NCBI RefSeq assembly: GCF_007558865.1 | Contig: NZ_VLPK01000001.1 | Coordinates: forward strand, 1,860,001 to 1,924,000 | Direction of reading: 5' to 3' | Source: Mucilaginibacter corticis | Lineage (GTDB): Bacteria > Bacteroidota > Bacteroidia > Sphingobacteriales > Sphingobacteriaceae | DNA: 64,000 nucleotides | Part shown: positions 39,361 through 47,864 of the stretch, in pieces | How the letters are laid out: each line of letters begins with the position of its first letter | Numbering within the stretch: the first letter of the stretch is position 1 | The notes under the pieces: model-generated | The model's input: only the letters and a program-made list of their open reading frames with translations | Database searches by the model: none | Told to the model about the DNA's origin: nothing | Made by a program: the position numbers and the translations under genes

Positions 39361-39389
39361 CCCTCTCCTTTGGAGAGGGCAGGGTGAGG
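39361..39389. repeat. REP-like palindrome abutting the cdd start
   Basis: CCCTCTCCTTTGGAGAGGGC is a near-perfect palindrome (CCCTCTCC/GGAGAGGG with TT centre), followed by AGGGTGAGG. It ends three bases before the cdd ATG at 39393. Such CCCTCTCCTTTGGAGAGGG units are common dispersed repeats in Bacteroidota. Confidence 0.65.
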
Positions 39390-39392
39390 TAA

Positions 39393-39878
39393 ATGACTAA
39401 CCACGAAATAAAAATAGCTTTCAAAGAATATACTTCTGTAGCAGAGCTGGATAATAGTGACCGGGAACTGTGTGCCGCGGCGGTAGAGGCGATGAAAAAT
39501 TCGCATTCGCCTTATTCAAAATTCAGGGTGGGGGCGGCGCTGCGGTTGCAAAGCGGTAAGATCATACAGGGCAGCAACCAGGAGAATGTAGCCTATCCGT
39601 CAGGCTTATGTGCCGAGCGGGTGGCATTATTTCACTGGGGCTCAAACCACCCGGATGATCCGATCATCAGCATGGCGGTTACCGCGCATACGGACGAGTT
39701 TGAACTTAAAAGGCCGGTAACCTCATGCGGCTCATGCCTGCAGGTATTGGCCGAGTATGAGAAAAAGCAACAACAAGCTGTAAAGGTTATCCTGTTTACC
39801 GACAAGAGCCCGGTTTGGGTTGCCAACGGTATTGAAAGCTTTTTGCCGTTCCTGTTTTTTGAGGATAGGTTATCATAA
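39393..39878 (+). CDS. cdd: Cytidine deaminase
   Basis: Cdd converts cytidine and deoxycytidine to uridine and deoxyuridine in pyrimidine salvage. The 161-residue protein has the zinc site Cys73-Ala-Glu75 in GLCAERVALF and Cys112/Cys115 in SCGSCLQVL, with Glu75 as proton shuttle. HSPYSKFRVGAAL (38-50) is the substrate-binding segment. Its start codon is immediately downstream of a REP-like palindrome (39361-39389), so the 5' untranslated region is made of repeat DNA. Confidence 0.95.
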   Translation: MTNHEIKIAFKEYTSVAELDNSDRELCAAAVEAMKNSHSPYSKFRVGAALRLQSGKIIQGSNQENVAYPSGLCAERVALFHWGSNHPDDPIISMAVTAHTDEFELKRPVTSCGSCLQVLAEYEKKQQQAVKVILFTDKSPVWVANGIESFLPFLFFEDRLS

Positions 39879-39887
39879 AAAAGAAAA

Positions 39888-39910
39888 GGGCTCCCCGCTT
39901 ACGAGAGCCC
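39888..39910 (-). terminator. Terminator between cdd and the NTF2-like gene
   Basis: GGGCTC (39888-39893) and GAGCCC (39905-39910) form a 6-bp stem with an 11-base loop. On the minus strand it is followed by a T-rich run (TTTTCTTTTTT), so it best serves the minus-strand NTF2-like gene; on the plus strand only TT follows. Confidence 0.65.
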
Positions 39911-39941
39911 TTAACCAATAAATAAACAAACTAAACTAAAA

Positions 39942-40367
39942 TTAAGATTGTGTTTCGATCTTAGTGATCTTAAAATCGGCATGGTTCAATGCAATGGTTA
40001 CCATGTTGGTACGTTCATAACCATCATATTTCATAGTTATTTTTACTACCATGCCATTGTCGGTTTCATCCTGGGTATAAGTAGTATAAGTGCAGCCTTG
40101 CTCAATGTTTTCTGATGCTTTAAATGATTCAAGGATCTGTGCCTTGTCAAGGTTGAATTCTTTTTCGCCGCGGTGCATGATCAATTTTACGTTTTTGTCG
40201 AGGATGTTTTCAAGGCCATCTATTTTGCCATGAACCAAAGCGTTTACGTAGATATTTAATACATCGTTTTTAGATAAGACAGCTGCTGCCGGTTTAACTG
40301 AGGCGTTAGTAACGGTACTAACAACTACTAATGCTAACCCAAGCATGATTGATTTAAGAGTTTTCAT
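39942..40367 (-). CDS. Secreted NTF2-like (lumazine-binding-type) protein
   Basis: A 141-residue protein with signal peptide MKTLKSIMLGLALVVVSTVT, then a single NTF2/SnoaL-like domain (LNIYVNALVHGKIDGLENIL, ILDKNVKLIMHRGEKEFNLD). This fold is often annotated as putative lumazine-binding in Bacteroidota, with no proven role. The C-terminal strands VVKITMKYDGYERTN and FKITKIET complete the cone. It is transcribed alone, convergent with cdd. Confidence 0.78.
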   Translation of the reverse strand: MKTLKSIMLGLALVVVSTVTNASVKPAAAVLSKNDVLNIYVNALVHGKIDGLENILDKNVKLIMHRGEKEFNLDKAQILESFKASENIEQGCTYTTYTQDETDNGMVVKITMKYDGYERTNMVTIALNHADFKITKIETQS

Positions 40368-40522
40368 AATATGGTATTTAAGGTTATTAATTAATTTTTA
40401 TATCTATAAGACATCCGTACTATCCCAAACGTTACACAGAAAAAACAATTTATTGCCGATTTAACCGAAATTTAACATTTGCCCTATTTTTACAGTGGCG
40501 TTAATTGGCTGATATTTATAGC

Positions 40523-41035
40523 ATGATAGAGTTTAAAACCATCATATTGCAATTTGGCGAGCAGGGCGAAAAAACCGGCTGGAGATATATTGAGATCCCG
40601 GTTGATCTTGCACAGCAATTGAAACCCGGTAATAAGCAATCTTTCAGGGTGCGCGGGATGCTTGACAATTTTGCAATAGCAGGTTTCGCCTTAATGCCTA
40701 TGGGCGATGGTGGATTTATAATGGCTTTAAAAGCCGATGTGCGTAAGAGCATTCGCAAGGAAGCAGGCGCAATGCTAACCGTAAAACTGGAAGAAGATAA
40801 GGACTATAAAGTAGAGATCCCCGCCGACCTGCAGGAATGTTTTGATTTTGATCCCGAAGCGCTCGTGCAATTTAATACCTTGCCCATGTCGCATCGTAAC
40901 TATTTCATTAAATGGATAGAAAGCGCCAAGACAAATGAAACCCGCGCAAAACGCATTGTCAACACGGTAAATGCCATGTTGCGTAAGTGGACTTATAATG
41001 TGATGATCAGGGAGATGAAGAAGGAAAATTTATAG
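40523..41035 (+). CDS. DUF1905 / YdeI-OmpD-associated family protein
   Basis: A 170-residue protein. The first half (MIEFKTIILQFGEQGEKTGW to about 95) fits DUF1905, with RVRGMLDNFAIAGFALMPMGDGGFIM. The second half (about 105-165) matches the YdeI/OmpD-associated motif, FNTLPMSHRNYFIKWIESAK and KRIVNTVNAMLRK. The family is linked to bacteriocin or stress protection by name only; its mechanism is unknown. ATG 40523 is preferred over TTG 40505. Its last six bases overlap the VOC pseudogene on the other strand. TATTTTTA (about 40485) may be a minus-7 variant. Confidence 0.82.
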   Translation: MIEFKTIILQFGEQGEKTGWRYIEIPVDLAQQLKPGNKQSFRVRGMLDNFAIAGFALMPMGDGGFIMALKADVRKSIRKEAGAMLTVKLEEDKDYKVEIPADLQECFDFDPEALVQFNTLPMSHRNYFIKWIESAKTNETRAKRIVNTVNAMLRKWTYNVMIREMKKENL

Positions 41036-41402
41036 TATTGGATCAATTGTAACCACAATTCTAAACCCATCAGGATCAATTAGGGTAACACCATTAGCTG
41101 CCCAATAGGGGTTTTTGCAGGTACCTGTTTAATATTATTAGCTAAAGCTTTCGCTATAATGATAGCGTATTCTTTTTCATCAACATAAAAACTAAAAGAT
41201 CGTCTTCATCGGCATGATGGTCGGCATTGTTGGCCGATGTGGTAAACTCCAAATGCCATTCCGAATTTTTGCCGCCTATAAACACACCGTCATAGCCTGC
41301 ATGATCTGTAAAACTGCCAATAACATCGAGGCCTAAAACAGTGGTATAAAAACTGATTAAAGGTTTTAAGTTGGATGTATGGCGGGCTACTCTTAGTTTC
41401 AT
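41030..41402 (-). pseudogene. VOC-family protein, frameshifted twice
   Basis: The minus strand encodes a glyoxalase/VOC fold in three pieces. Frame 1 (MKLRVARHTSNLKPLISFYT to DDLLVF, start 41402) breaks near 41183. The continuation YVDEKEYAIIIAKALANNIK QVPAK is in a second frame, and after about 41120 the C-terminal block NPYWAANGVTLIDPDGFRIV is in a third. Restoring one T in a T-run and one A in an A-run gives a complete protein of about 124 residues. This is either a young pseudogene or two homopolymer sequencing errors. Confidence 0.8.
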
Positions 41403-41540
41403 TAATGTTATAATTTGTGATAGTAAATATGCCCAATTTAAGTTAAGAACGGATAGAATGTTTATAAAATCTGCACATCAAACCCCGCGCACTTCTGTAC
41501 ATTTCCCTATCTTTATCCATCCAAAAATATTTTTTTAATA

Positions 41541-44339
41541 ATGAGTGAAAATCTAAACGATCCCGATAGCTATCGGGACGAGATACCTGATAATAATGAT
41601 GAAAAAATACATAACGTTACCTCACTCGACGGATTGTATGAAAACTGGTTTCTTGATTACGCGTCGTATGTAATACTTGACCGTGCCGTTCCGCATATTA
41701 ATGACGGATTGAAACCGGTACAGCGGCGTATCCTGCATTCGCTAAAGGAGATGGACGACGGTCGTTTCAATAAAGCGGCCAACGTTATTGGTAATACCAT
41801 GAAATACCACCCGCATGGCGACGCTTCTATAGGCGATGCCATGGTGCAGATAGGCCAGAAAAACTTGCTGATAGACTGCCAGGGTAACTGGGGCGACCCG
41901 GTAACCGGCGACTCTGCAGCGGCGCCGCGTTACATTGAGGCACGCTTATCTAAATTTGCTTTAGAAGTTGTTTTTAACCCGGATACTACCATATGGCAGG
42001 CCAGTTATGATGGCCGTAATAAAGAGCCTATTACGCTGCCCGTAAAGTTCCCGCTGTTGCTGGCGCAGGGTGCCGAGGGTATAGCCGTAGGTTTGGCCAC
42101 CAAGATTTTACCGCACAATTTCATCGAGTTGCTTGATGCGTCTGTAGCGGTATTAAGGGGGCAAACGCCAAACCTGGTGCCTGATTTCCCTACGGGTGGA
42201 ATGGCAGATGTGTCGGGCTATAACGATGGTCAGCGGGGCGGGCGTGTCCGTGTGCGTGCCAAGATCGTGGAGACCGATAAAAAAACGCTCACCATTACAG
42301 AGATTCCTTTTACCACCACTACGGGCAGTTTGAAAGACAGCATTATAGCTGCCAATGAAAAGGGTAAGATCAAAATAAAAAAGATAGACGATAATACCGC
42401 GCAAAACGTAGAACTGGTTATTCACCTGGCGCCGGGTATCTCGCCTGATGTGACCATTGACGCGCTGTATGCCTTTACCGATTGCGAAGTTGCCATATCG
42501 CCAAATACCTGCGTAATACAGGATGACAAGCCGCGCTTTATGAGCGTGAACGATATGCTTACCGAAAGCACCGAATTCACCAAAGAGCTGCTTAAACAGG
42601 AGCTGCAGATCAAGCTGAAGGAATTGATGGAAAAAATATTTTTTAGCTCGCTGCTTAAAATATTTATCCAGGAGGGGATGTATAAAAACCCGGATTACGA
42701 AACATCAGGAACGTTTGATGAAGTGCTGGTTGTTTTGGGCCGTTTGTTCGAGCCATTCTTGTCGCTGTTTTATCGCCCTATACTGGCTGAGGATTACCGC
42801 AAGCTGATAGACAAGCCGATGAGCAGTATCACCCGGTTTGACTTCAAGAAAACAGACGAGCAGATCAAGAACCTGGAGAACGAGATAAAGACGGTTAAAA
42901 ACCACTTGAAACACCTGGTTGATTATACCATCGATTGGTTTGAAAGACTGAAAGAGAAATATGGCAAAGGACGCGAACGTAAAACCGAGCTGCGCACTTT
43001 TGATAAGGTAGAAGCATCGCAGGTTGCACTGGCAAATGCTAAACTTTACGTTAACAAAGTAGATGGTTTTATAGGTACTGGTTTAAAACGTGATGACGCG
43101 GTTACTTTTGTAGGCGACTGCTCGGATATCGACGAGATCATCGTATTCCGTGAGGACGGGCGTTGCATTGTCACCAAGGTGCAGGACAAAGTATTTGTGG
43201 GTAAAGAGATCATTCACGTGGCGGTATTTAAAAAGAACGACGAGCGGACGATCTATAACATGATCTACAAAGACGGGCAGAGCGGCGTAAGTTATATTAA
43301 GCGTTTTGCGGTTACCGGTGTTACCCGCGATAAAGAATATGATCTGACCAAGGGCAGCAAAGGTTCAAAAGTGCTTTACTTCTCTGCCAACCCTAACGGC
43401 GAGGCCGAGGTGGTAAATGTGCAGCTAAAGCCTCACCAAAAGCTAAAAAAACTGCAGTTTGATGAGGACTTTGCACAGCTAGCTATAAAAGGCCGCGCAT
43501 CTATGGGTAACATCATTACCAAGTACCCGGTTAAAAAGATCATTTTAAAATCTAAAGGCATCTCCACACTTGCCGGGCGTAAGATCTGGTATGACGATAT
43601 TTTAAAACGCCTTAATGTTGATGGCAGGGGTAAGTTTTTAGGCGAATTTGATGGTGACGACCGCATCCTGACTGTTTTCCCGAATGGAATTTACGAGTTA
43701 ACCAGCTTTGACCTGAATAACCATTTTGATGATAAAATGGTGATCATAGAAAAATACAACCCCGAAAAGGTTTATTCGGTTGTGCACTATGATGGTAAAT
43801 CAAAAAATTACCTGGTGAAACGCTTCGTGTTTGAAAACACGGCGATAGGCAAACAAACCAGTATCATCAGCGATGAAGGCGGTTCAAAAATGATCGTGAT
43901 ATCGGGCGCGTCGCAGGCTGTAGTGAAGGTGGATCAACTAAAGGGTGCAACCAAAACACCTGAAACGGTTGAACTTAACCTGGCCGACCTGATCGATGTA
44001 AAAGGGATGAAAGCCATGGGCAATCGTTTATCTGTGCACGTGGTGCAAAGTGTGGTTTTAGAGGCCGAACACGATGATGAAGAGGATGTACCAGATCCGG
44101 AACCGGATTCGGTTGCTGATACAGAGATTTTGATCACGCCCGAAGATAAAACGGTAACCGATGAAACTCTGCAAGCAGAAGAATCAGTAGAGTCAGCCGA
44201 AGAAGAAGTACAATCCTCTTCAAAACCGGATGAATCTCAAATAAAATCAGTGGAATCTCCACCAAAGAAGATTGATTTTGAGATCACCAACCCGGATGAT
44301 ATCGATATGGACGATAAAGGTCAGCTGGGATTATTTTAA
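41541..44339 (+). CDS. parC: DNA topoisomerase IV subunit A
   Basis: ParC cuts and rejoins DNA with ParE. The 932-residue protein begins with a nonconserved leader, then the winged-helix domain with DGLKPVQRRILHS (55-67), KYHPHGD (88-94) and the catalytic Tyr131 in AAPRYIEARLSKF. A coiled coil (about 440-475) and beta-pinwheel repeats (about 500-830) follow. Residues 840-932 are a highly acidic, low-complexity tail (DDEEDVPDPEPDSVADTE) ending QLGLF. Codons 7-13 include an 18-base palindrome. The size and partner parE indicate Topo IV rather than gyrase. Confidence 0.93.
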   Translation: MSENLNDPDSYRDEIPDNNDEKIHNVTSLDGLYENWFLDYASYVILDRAVPHINDGLKPVQRRILHSLKEMDDGRFNKAANVIGNTMKYHPHGDASIGDAMVQIGQKNLLIDCQGNWGDPVTGDSAAAPRYIEARLSKFALEVVFNPDTTIWQASYDGRNKEPITLPVKFPLLLAQGAEGIAVGLATKILPHNFIELLDASVAVLRGQTPNLVPDFPTGGMADVSGYNDGQRGGRVRVRAKIVETDKKTLTITEIPFTTTTGSLKDSIIAANEKGKIKIKKIDDNTAQNVELVIHLAPGISPDVTIDALYAFTDCEVAISPNTCVIQDDKPRFMSVNDMLTESTEFTKELLKQELQIKLKELMEKIFFSSLLKIFIQEGMYKNPDYETSGTFDEVLVVLGRLFEPFLSLFYRPILAEDYRKLIDKPMSSITRFDFKKTDEQIKNLENEIKTVKNHLKHLVDYTIDWFERLKEKYGKGRERKTELRTFDKVEASQVALANAKLYVNKVDGFIGTGLKRDDAVTFVGDCSDIDEIIVFREDGRCIVTKVQDKVFVGKEIIHVAVFKKNDERTIYNMIYKDGQSGVSYIKRFAVTGVTRDKEYDLTKGSKGSKVLYFSANPNGEAEVVNVQLKPHQKLKKLQFDEDFAQLAIKGRASMGNIITKYPVKKIILKSKGISTLAGRKIWYDDILKRLNVDGRGKFLGEFDGDDRILTVFPNGIYELTSFDLNNHFDDKMVIIEKYNPEKVYSVVHYDGKSKNYLVKRFVFENTAIGKQTSIISDEGGSKMIVISGASQAVVKVDQLKGATKTPETVELNLADLIDVKGMKAMGNRLSVHVVQSVVLEAEHDDEEDVPDPEPDSVADTEILITPEDKTVTDETLQAEESVESAEEEVQSSSKPDESQIKSVESPPKKIDFEITNPDDIDMDDKGQLGLF

Positions 44340-44348
44340 CAGGAACAC

Positions 44349-44383
44349 AAGACTTACGAAGTTTCAAAAACTTCGTAAGTCTT
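44349..44383 (+). terminator. Perfect 16-bp hairpin after parC
   Basis: AAGACTTACGAAGTTT (44349-44364) and AAACTTCGTAAGTCTT (44368-44383) pair without mismatch around a 3-base loop (CAA). No T run follows, so it may be a processing or mRNA-stabilising hairpin, or a dispersed palindrome, rather than a typical intrinsic terminator. Confidence 0.5.
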
Positions 44384-44430
44384 ACACATTCGGTTATCAA
44401 AAATTAACGATATTCATTGCGCTATTTTGC

Positions 44431-44438
44431 TATTTTTG
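44431..44438 (+). promoter_or_regulatory. Putative promoter box of the TPR gene
   Basis: TATTTTTG at 44431-44438 matches TAnnTTTG, 29 bases before the ATG at 44468. No good minus-33 element is seen. Confidence 0.4.
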
Positions 44439-44467
44439 ATTAATTATCACATCAGCCTGCTTATCGT

Positions 44468-45208
44468 ATGTTTTTTTCCGGAGGGTACTATTACTACATT
44501 ACCATAGCTTTACAAATAGGCTGTGCGATACATTGTTTAAACCGGGGTACACAAGGCAAGTGGATCTGGCTGATCATTTTTTTACCGGTGATAGGCAGCT
44601 TGATCTATATCTACAGCGAAGTGCTAAGCAACCGCAGCTATAAAACCCCTAATATTGACGTTGGCGCTATAGTTAATCCCGGTGGCAGGATCAAAAAAAT
44701 GGAAGCCGAGCTGCAATTTGCAGACACCTTTGCCAACAGGATCAAACTGGCAGATACTTACCTTGATGCTGGGATGAATGATAAAGCCATTGAGCTTTAC
44801 ACAGCAAGCCTTACCGGTGCTTTTAGCGAGAATGAGCATGTTTTGATGCAACTGGTAATTGCTTATCTGCGGGTTCAGCGCTATGAAGATGCCATCGCGG
44901 CAGCAAAAAAGGTGTATAAATTGCCTCAGTTTATCCGTTCAAAAGCGCACATAGCTTATGCCCAGGCTCTGGAGTTTTCAGGAAATACAGAACAGGCCGA
45001 AAACGAATTTAAAGCAATGAAAGGCCGTTATTCTTATTTTGGTCCGCGTTATGAATATGGCTTATTTTTGGTAAGGGCAGGGCGCGATGAAGATGCGGCC
45101 AATATTTTCCAGGATATGCTTTCAGAAGAACCCCATCTTAGCCCGGTCGAAAAGAAAAGCAACCGCGTATGGTTCTCAAAGGCTAAAGAGGAATTAAGGA
45201 AGTTATAA
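44468..45208 (+). CDS. Membrane-anchored TPR protein
   Basis: A protein of 246 residues. The N-terminus has two hydrophobic helices, about 8-24 and 32-50, flanking GTQGKWIWL, in the style of PLDc_N-type anchors. From about 80 to 240 there are tetratricopeptide-like repeats (FANRIKLADTYLDAGMNDKA, HVLMQLVIAYLRVQRYEDAI, RYEYGLFLVRAGRDEDAANI) ending in a charged helix. TPRs scaffold protein contacts. No partner is evident from the neighbours. A repeat-like DNA element (44349-44383) separates it from parC. Confidence 0.82.
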   Translation: MFFSGGYYYYITIALQIGCAIHCLNRGTQGKWIWLIIFLPVIGSLIYIYSEVLSNRSYKTPNIDVGAIVNPGGRIKKMEAELQFADTFANRIKLADTYLDAGMNDKAIELYTASLTGAFSENEHVLMQLVIAYLRVQRYEDAIAAAKKVYKLPQFIRSKAHIAYAQALEFSGNTEQAENEFKAMKGRYSYFGPRYEYGLFLVRAGRDEDAANIFQDMLSEEPHLSPVEKKSNRVWFSKAKEELRKL

Positions 45209-45217
45209 TTATCGCCG

Positions 45218-45976
45218 CTAAACTTTACCTAAATAGATCTCCGTCTGGTACACAAAGTTTACCGTACCATCTGTTTGGTATTGTTCAAATAATGCTTTAA
45301 GTTCAGTAAGGAATGTTTGCCCCGCCGCTGTATCTTTCGGAGGGATGTATGACGAAGAGAAAGCCCTGCCGATCAATCCGTCTTCATTAAAAACCTGTAC
45401 GTTGTTGTATTTGGCTACTTTATATTTACCACCTTTAAAAAAGTTAGTGAAGTTAACATCCGTTATATTGCGGTGGTTCACTTCATTGTAGTCAGAACTT
45501 TGCTGTTGTAATAACAGTTCGTAGGCTACGGCAAACGCATCTATATCAATTTGACGGTTGTTCCAGATCAATGCTGCCTGCCCGCCGGGTTTTAAGATCC
45601 TTTTAAACTCGGCTTTTGTTTTTTCCTGGTCAAACCAATGAAAAGCCTGCGCACATACAACCAAGTCTATGCTCTTTTTGTCGAGGGTTGTGTCTTCTGC
45701 AGCGCCGTCAACCGAATGGAAATTGGCATACCCGCTTAATTGCTCTTCGGCGCTGTTACGCATGGCTTCGTTAGGCTCCACCGCATAAACGGTATAACCT
45801 TTGTCCAGTAAAAGCCGGGTAAAGATGCCCGTACCCGAGCCGATATCTGCAATTAGCGATTGTTTTGTAAGGTGTGCTTCCTTTGCTAAAAAGTCAATGG
45901 TTTCGCCGGGGTAACCCGGTCGGTACTTTACATAATTTTCTACTCGGTTGCTAAAACGCTGGGTAGGGGCGGCCAT
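45218..45976 (-). CDS. Class I SAM-dependent methyltransferase
   Basis: A 252-residue methyltransferase of the Methyltransf_11 type. SAM-binding motif I is ADIGSGTGIFTRLL (43-56; GSGTG 46-50), acidic motif II AVEPNEAM near 65-72, motif III SIDLVVCAQAFHWFD near 104-118, and a C-terminal half of mixed helices and strands. The substrate cannot be told; the family contains enzymes for small molecules. It is three bases downstream of the aldose-epimerase-like gene and probably in its operon. Confidence 0.87.
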   Translation of the reverse strand: MAAPTQRFSNRVENYVKYRPGYPGETIDFLAKEAHLTKQSLIADIGSGTGIFTRLLLDKGYTVYAVEPNEAMRNSAEEQLSGYANFHSVDGAAEDTTLDKKSIDLVVCAQAFHWFDQEKTKAEFKRILKPGGQAALIWNNRQIDIDAFAVAYELLLQQQSSDYNEVNHRNITDVNFTNFFKGGKYKVAKYNNVQVFNEDGLIGRAFSSSYIPPKDTAAGQTFLTELKALFEQYQTDGTVNFVYQTEIYLGKV

Positions 45977-45979
45977 AAA

Positions 45980-46846
45980 TTAAACGCTGATAAAAAACGC
46001 GCCCTCAAAAACGTGGCCCATGTGTAATTTTTGTATCGCTTCTTTTTGGGTGATATCCACGTGTTTATCTTCGGTATCGGCGCAGCCCAGCCACGGCTCA
46101 ATACAAACAAAATCAGCTCCCGGTTTTGCCCAGATGCCCAGGTAATTAAAATGCGGGAACTCAACTGTAAGCGTTTTATCGTGCTGCGTACTTTTAATGG
46201 TCACCACGCGCGATCTTAAATTTTTAAACACCAGCGCGTCTTTATCAAATAGCTCGCGGGTTAAAAATAGCTTTCCTTTATCTGTCGGTACAGGTAATGT
46301 TTGCCCGTTAAAAAAACCATCGGCAGATAGCTGGTGGGTTTCCAGCTTTTCATCAACCTCAAACTCCAGGTAATAATCCTCATATTTTTCGCCTTTGGTA
46401 AAAGGCACGTTAAAAGCAGGGTGGCCGCCTACTGAAAAATAGATGGTTTTTTTATCCAGGTTGATCACTTTGTAGGTAATGCGCAAAGCATCATCTATCA
46501 GATCATAATGAATCTGGAAATCAAATTTATAAGGGTACTTAGCCAGTGTTTTTTCGCAATAAGGCAAAGAGAACCACGCAGATTGCTCGTCCGAATGGAT
46601 CAGTAATAATTCTGACGTACGGTTAAATCCGTGGCGGGGCAATTCATACGTCTGTCCATCAACCAATAATTCATTATTGATCAGTCCGCCTACTATCGGG
46701 AACAGGTTTGGCGCATGCCAGGGCCATATATTAGCGTCGGCCTGCCATAAATGTTCAATACCTGTAGTTTTATTGTAAAATGAAGTTAACTCACCGCCCT
46801 GCGAACGGATGGCAACTTTAAAAAGGTCGTTCTCTATAATAGTCAT
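45980..46846 (-). CDS. Aldose 1-epimerase family protein
   Basis: A 288-residue galactose-mutarotase-superfamily protein. It shows the beta-sandwich features: GGELTSFYNKTTGIEHLWQA near 15-34, WAPNLFPIVGG style ending as WHAPNLFPIVGGL, GHPAFNVPF (about 136-144, with likely catalytic His), and a C-terminal CIEPWLGCADT with a candidate catalytic Glu. Members isomerise sugar anomers or act on unknown hexose phosphates (YeaD-like). Upstream of the methyltransferase on the same strand, with a three-base gap. Confidence 0.88.
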   Translation of the reverse strand: MTIIENDLFKVAIRSQGGELTSFYNKTTGIEHLWQADANIWPWHAPNLFPIVGGLINNELLVDGQTYELPRHGFNRTSELLLIHSDEQSAWFSLPYCEKTLAKYPYKFDFQIHYDLIDDALRITYKVINLDKKTIYFSVGGHPAFNVPFTKGEKYEDYYLEFEVDEKLETHQLSADGFFNGQTLPVPTDKGKLFLTRELFDKDALVFKNLRSRVVTIKSTQHDKTLTVEFPHFNYLGIWAKPGADFVCIEPWLGCADTEDKHVDITQKEAIQKLHMGHVFEGAFFISV

Positions 46847-46909
46847 TGGTATGAGGTTTCAGCTAATTGTTTCTTTATAACACTACAAGTTTAAGCAATG
46901 TTTTATGAA

Positions 46910-47701
46910 TTACTTATCCAGTTTGATAACTGATCTAATAACCGAATCCTTTTGTGCTTCGGTAAGTTTGTAATCAAATTTAAACAAAGCATTTTCAAAA
47001 TCACCGTACGATGGATTAGGAATGATAATATACTTGCTGCCAAATTGCTTTTTTAATTTCTCTGTAGCCGCGTCACGATTTGCTTCGGATGGTTTGTTAT
47101 CATACAAGGCATCAAAATCTGCCAGATTATCGCCGCACAGCAGCACAATATTGTATTTGGCCAATACCTGTTTACGGCGGTCTTTTTTGCTTGATGTCGA
47201 TTGTTTAAAAATGAGGTGCGTGGCATCTATATACGGCAGGTTATAAAGCTTCAAATTTTTTGCTGTCCCGTCGCGTTCATTCTCATCACGATTGGTAATG
47301 TAAAAAACAGCTACCCCTTTTGATGCCGCGTGTTTAAAAAATGATGGAGCACCGGGTACGGTATCCGCAATGCCTTTGGCGGTCCATTGTTTCCAGGTTT
47401 TCAGATCAAACGGTTGATTGTTGATCGCTCTTTCGGCATCGTATGGGCTGTTATCCAGTAAGGTTTCGTCTATATCGGTAACCACGGCCAGCGGCTTTTT
47501 GCCTTTGTGTTTAATGGCTTCATCCAGGCGCCAGTGGGCAATGTTGTAAGCCTGGAAACATAGGGCTTTGTATTCAGCGGCGCATTGCTGGTACGCCAAT
47601 GCCCAGACTTTACCGCCATTGGTGATGGATAATGGGGCATTTTGTGCATCGACAATCAATACGCTAAATAATAGAACTTTAAACAGCAGGAATTTTTTCA
47701 T
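46910..47701 (-). CDS. 5'-nucleotidase, lipoprotein e(P4)-type acid phosphatase
   Basis: A 263-residue secreted HAD phosphatase. The signal peptide (MKKFLLFKVLLFSVLIVDAQ) lacks a lipobox Cys, so it is likely periplasmic rather than lipidated. HAD motif I is TDIDETLLDNSPY with Asp76 and Asp78; motif II FYITNRDE and motif III with Lys in the KKDRRKQVL segment follow; motif IV is LLCGDNLADFD. The P4 family dephosphorylates nucleoside monophosphates and phosphorylated cofactors such as NMN. The gene is alone on its transcript as far as I can see. Confidence 0.9.
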   Translation of the reverse strand: MKKFLLFKVLLFSVLIVDAQNAPLSITNGGKVWALAYQQCAAEYKALCFQAYNIAHWRLDEAIKHKGKKPLAVVTDIDETLLDNSPYDAERAINNQPFDLKTWKQWTAKGIADTVPGAPSFFKHAASKGVAVFYITNRDENERDGTAKNLKLYNLPYIDATHLIFKQSTSSKKDRRKQVLAKYNIVLLCGDNLADFDALYDNKPSEANRDAATEKLKKQFGSKYIIIPNPSYGDFENALFKFDYKLTEAQKDSVIRSVIKLDK

Positions 47702-47808
47702 AGAGATATTAATTTAATTTTAAAGCAACTATTGGGAGCTAATCATTGTATAATCAATATATAACAAAGGTATGACACTTTGATATAAAAATTAGATGTT
47801 TAAACTCT

Positions 47809-47816
47809 TATTTTTG
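47809..47816 (+). promoter_or_regulatory. Putative promoter box of the DoxX gene
   Basis: TATTTTTG at 47809-47816 matches TAnnTTTG and lies 48 bases before the ATG at 47865. The minus-33 side is not convincing. Confidence 0.4.
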
Positions 47817-47864
47817 TGAAACTTAATTATCAAATTATTAGTTAATCACTTAAAACAAAAAAAT

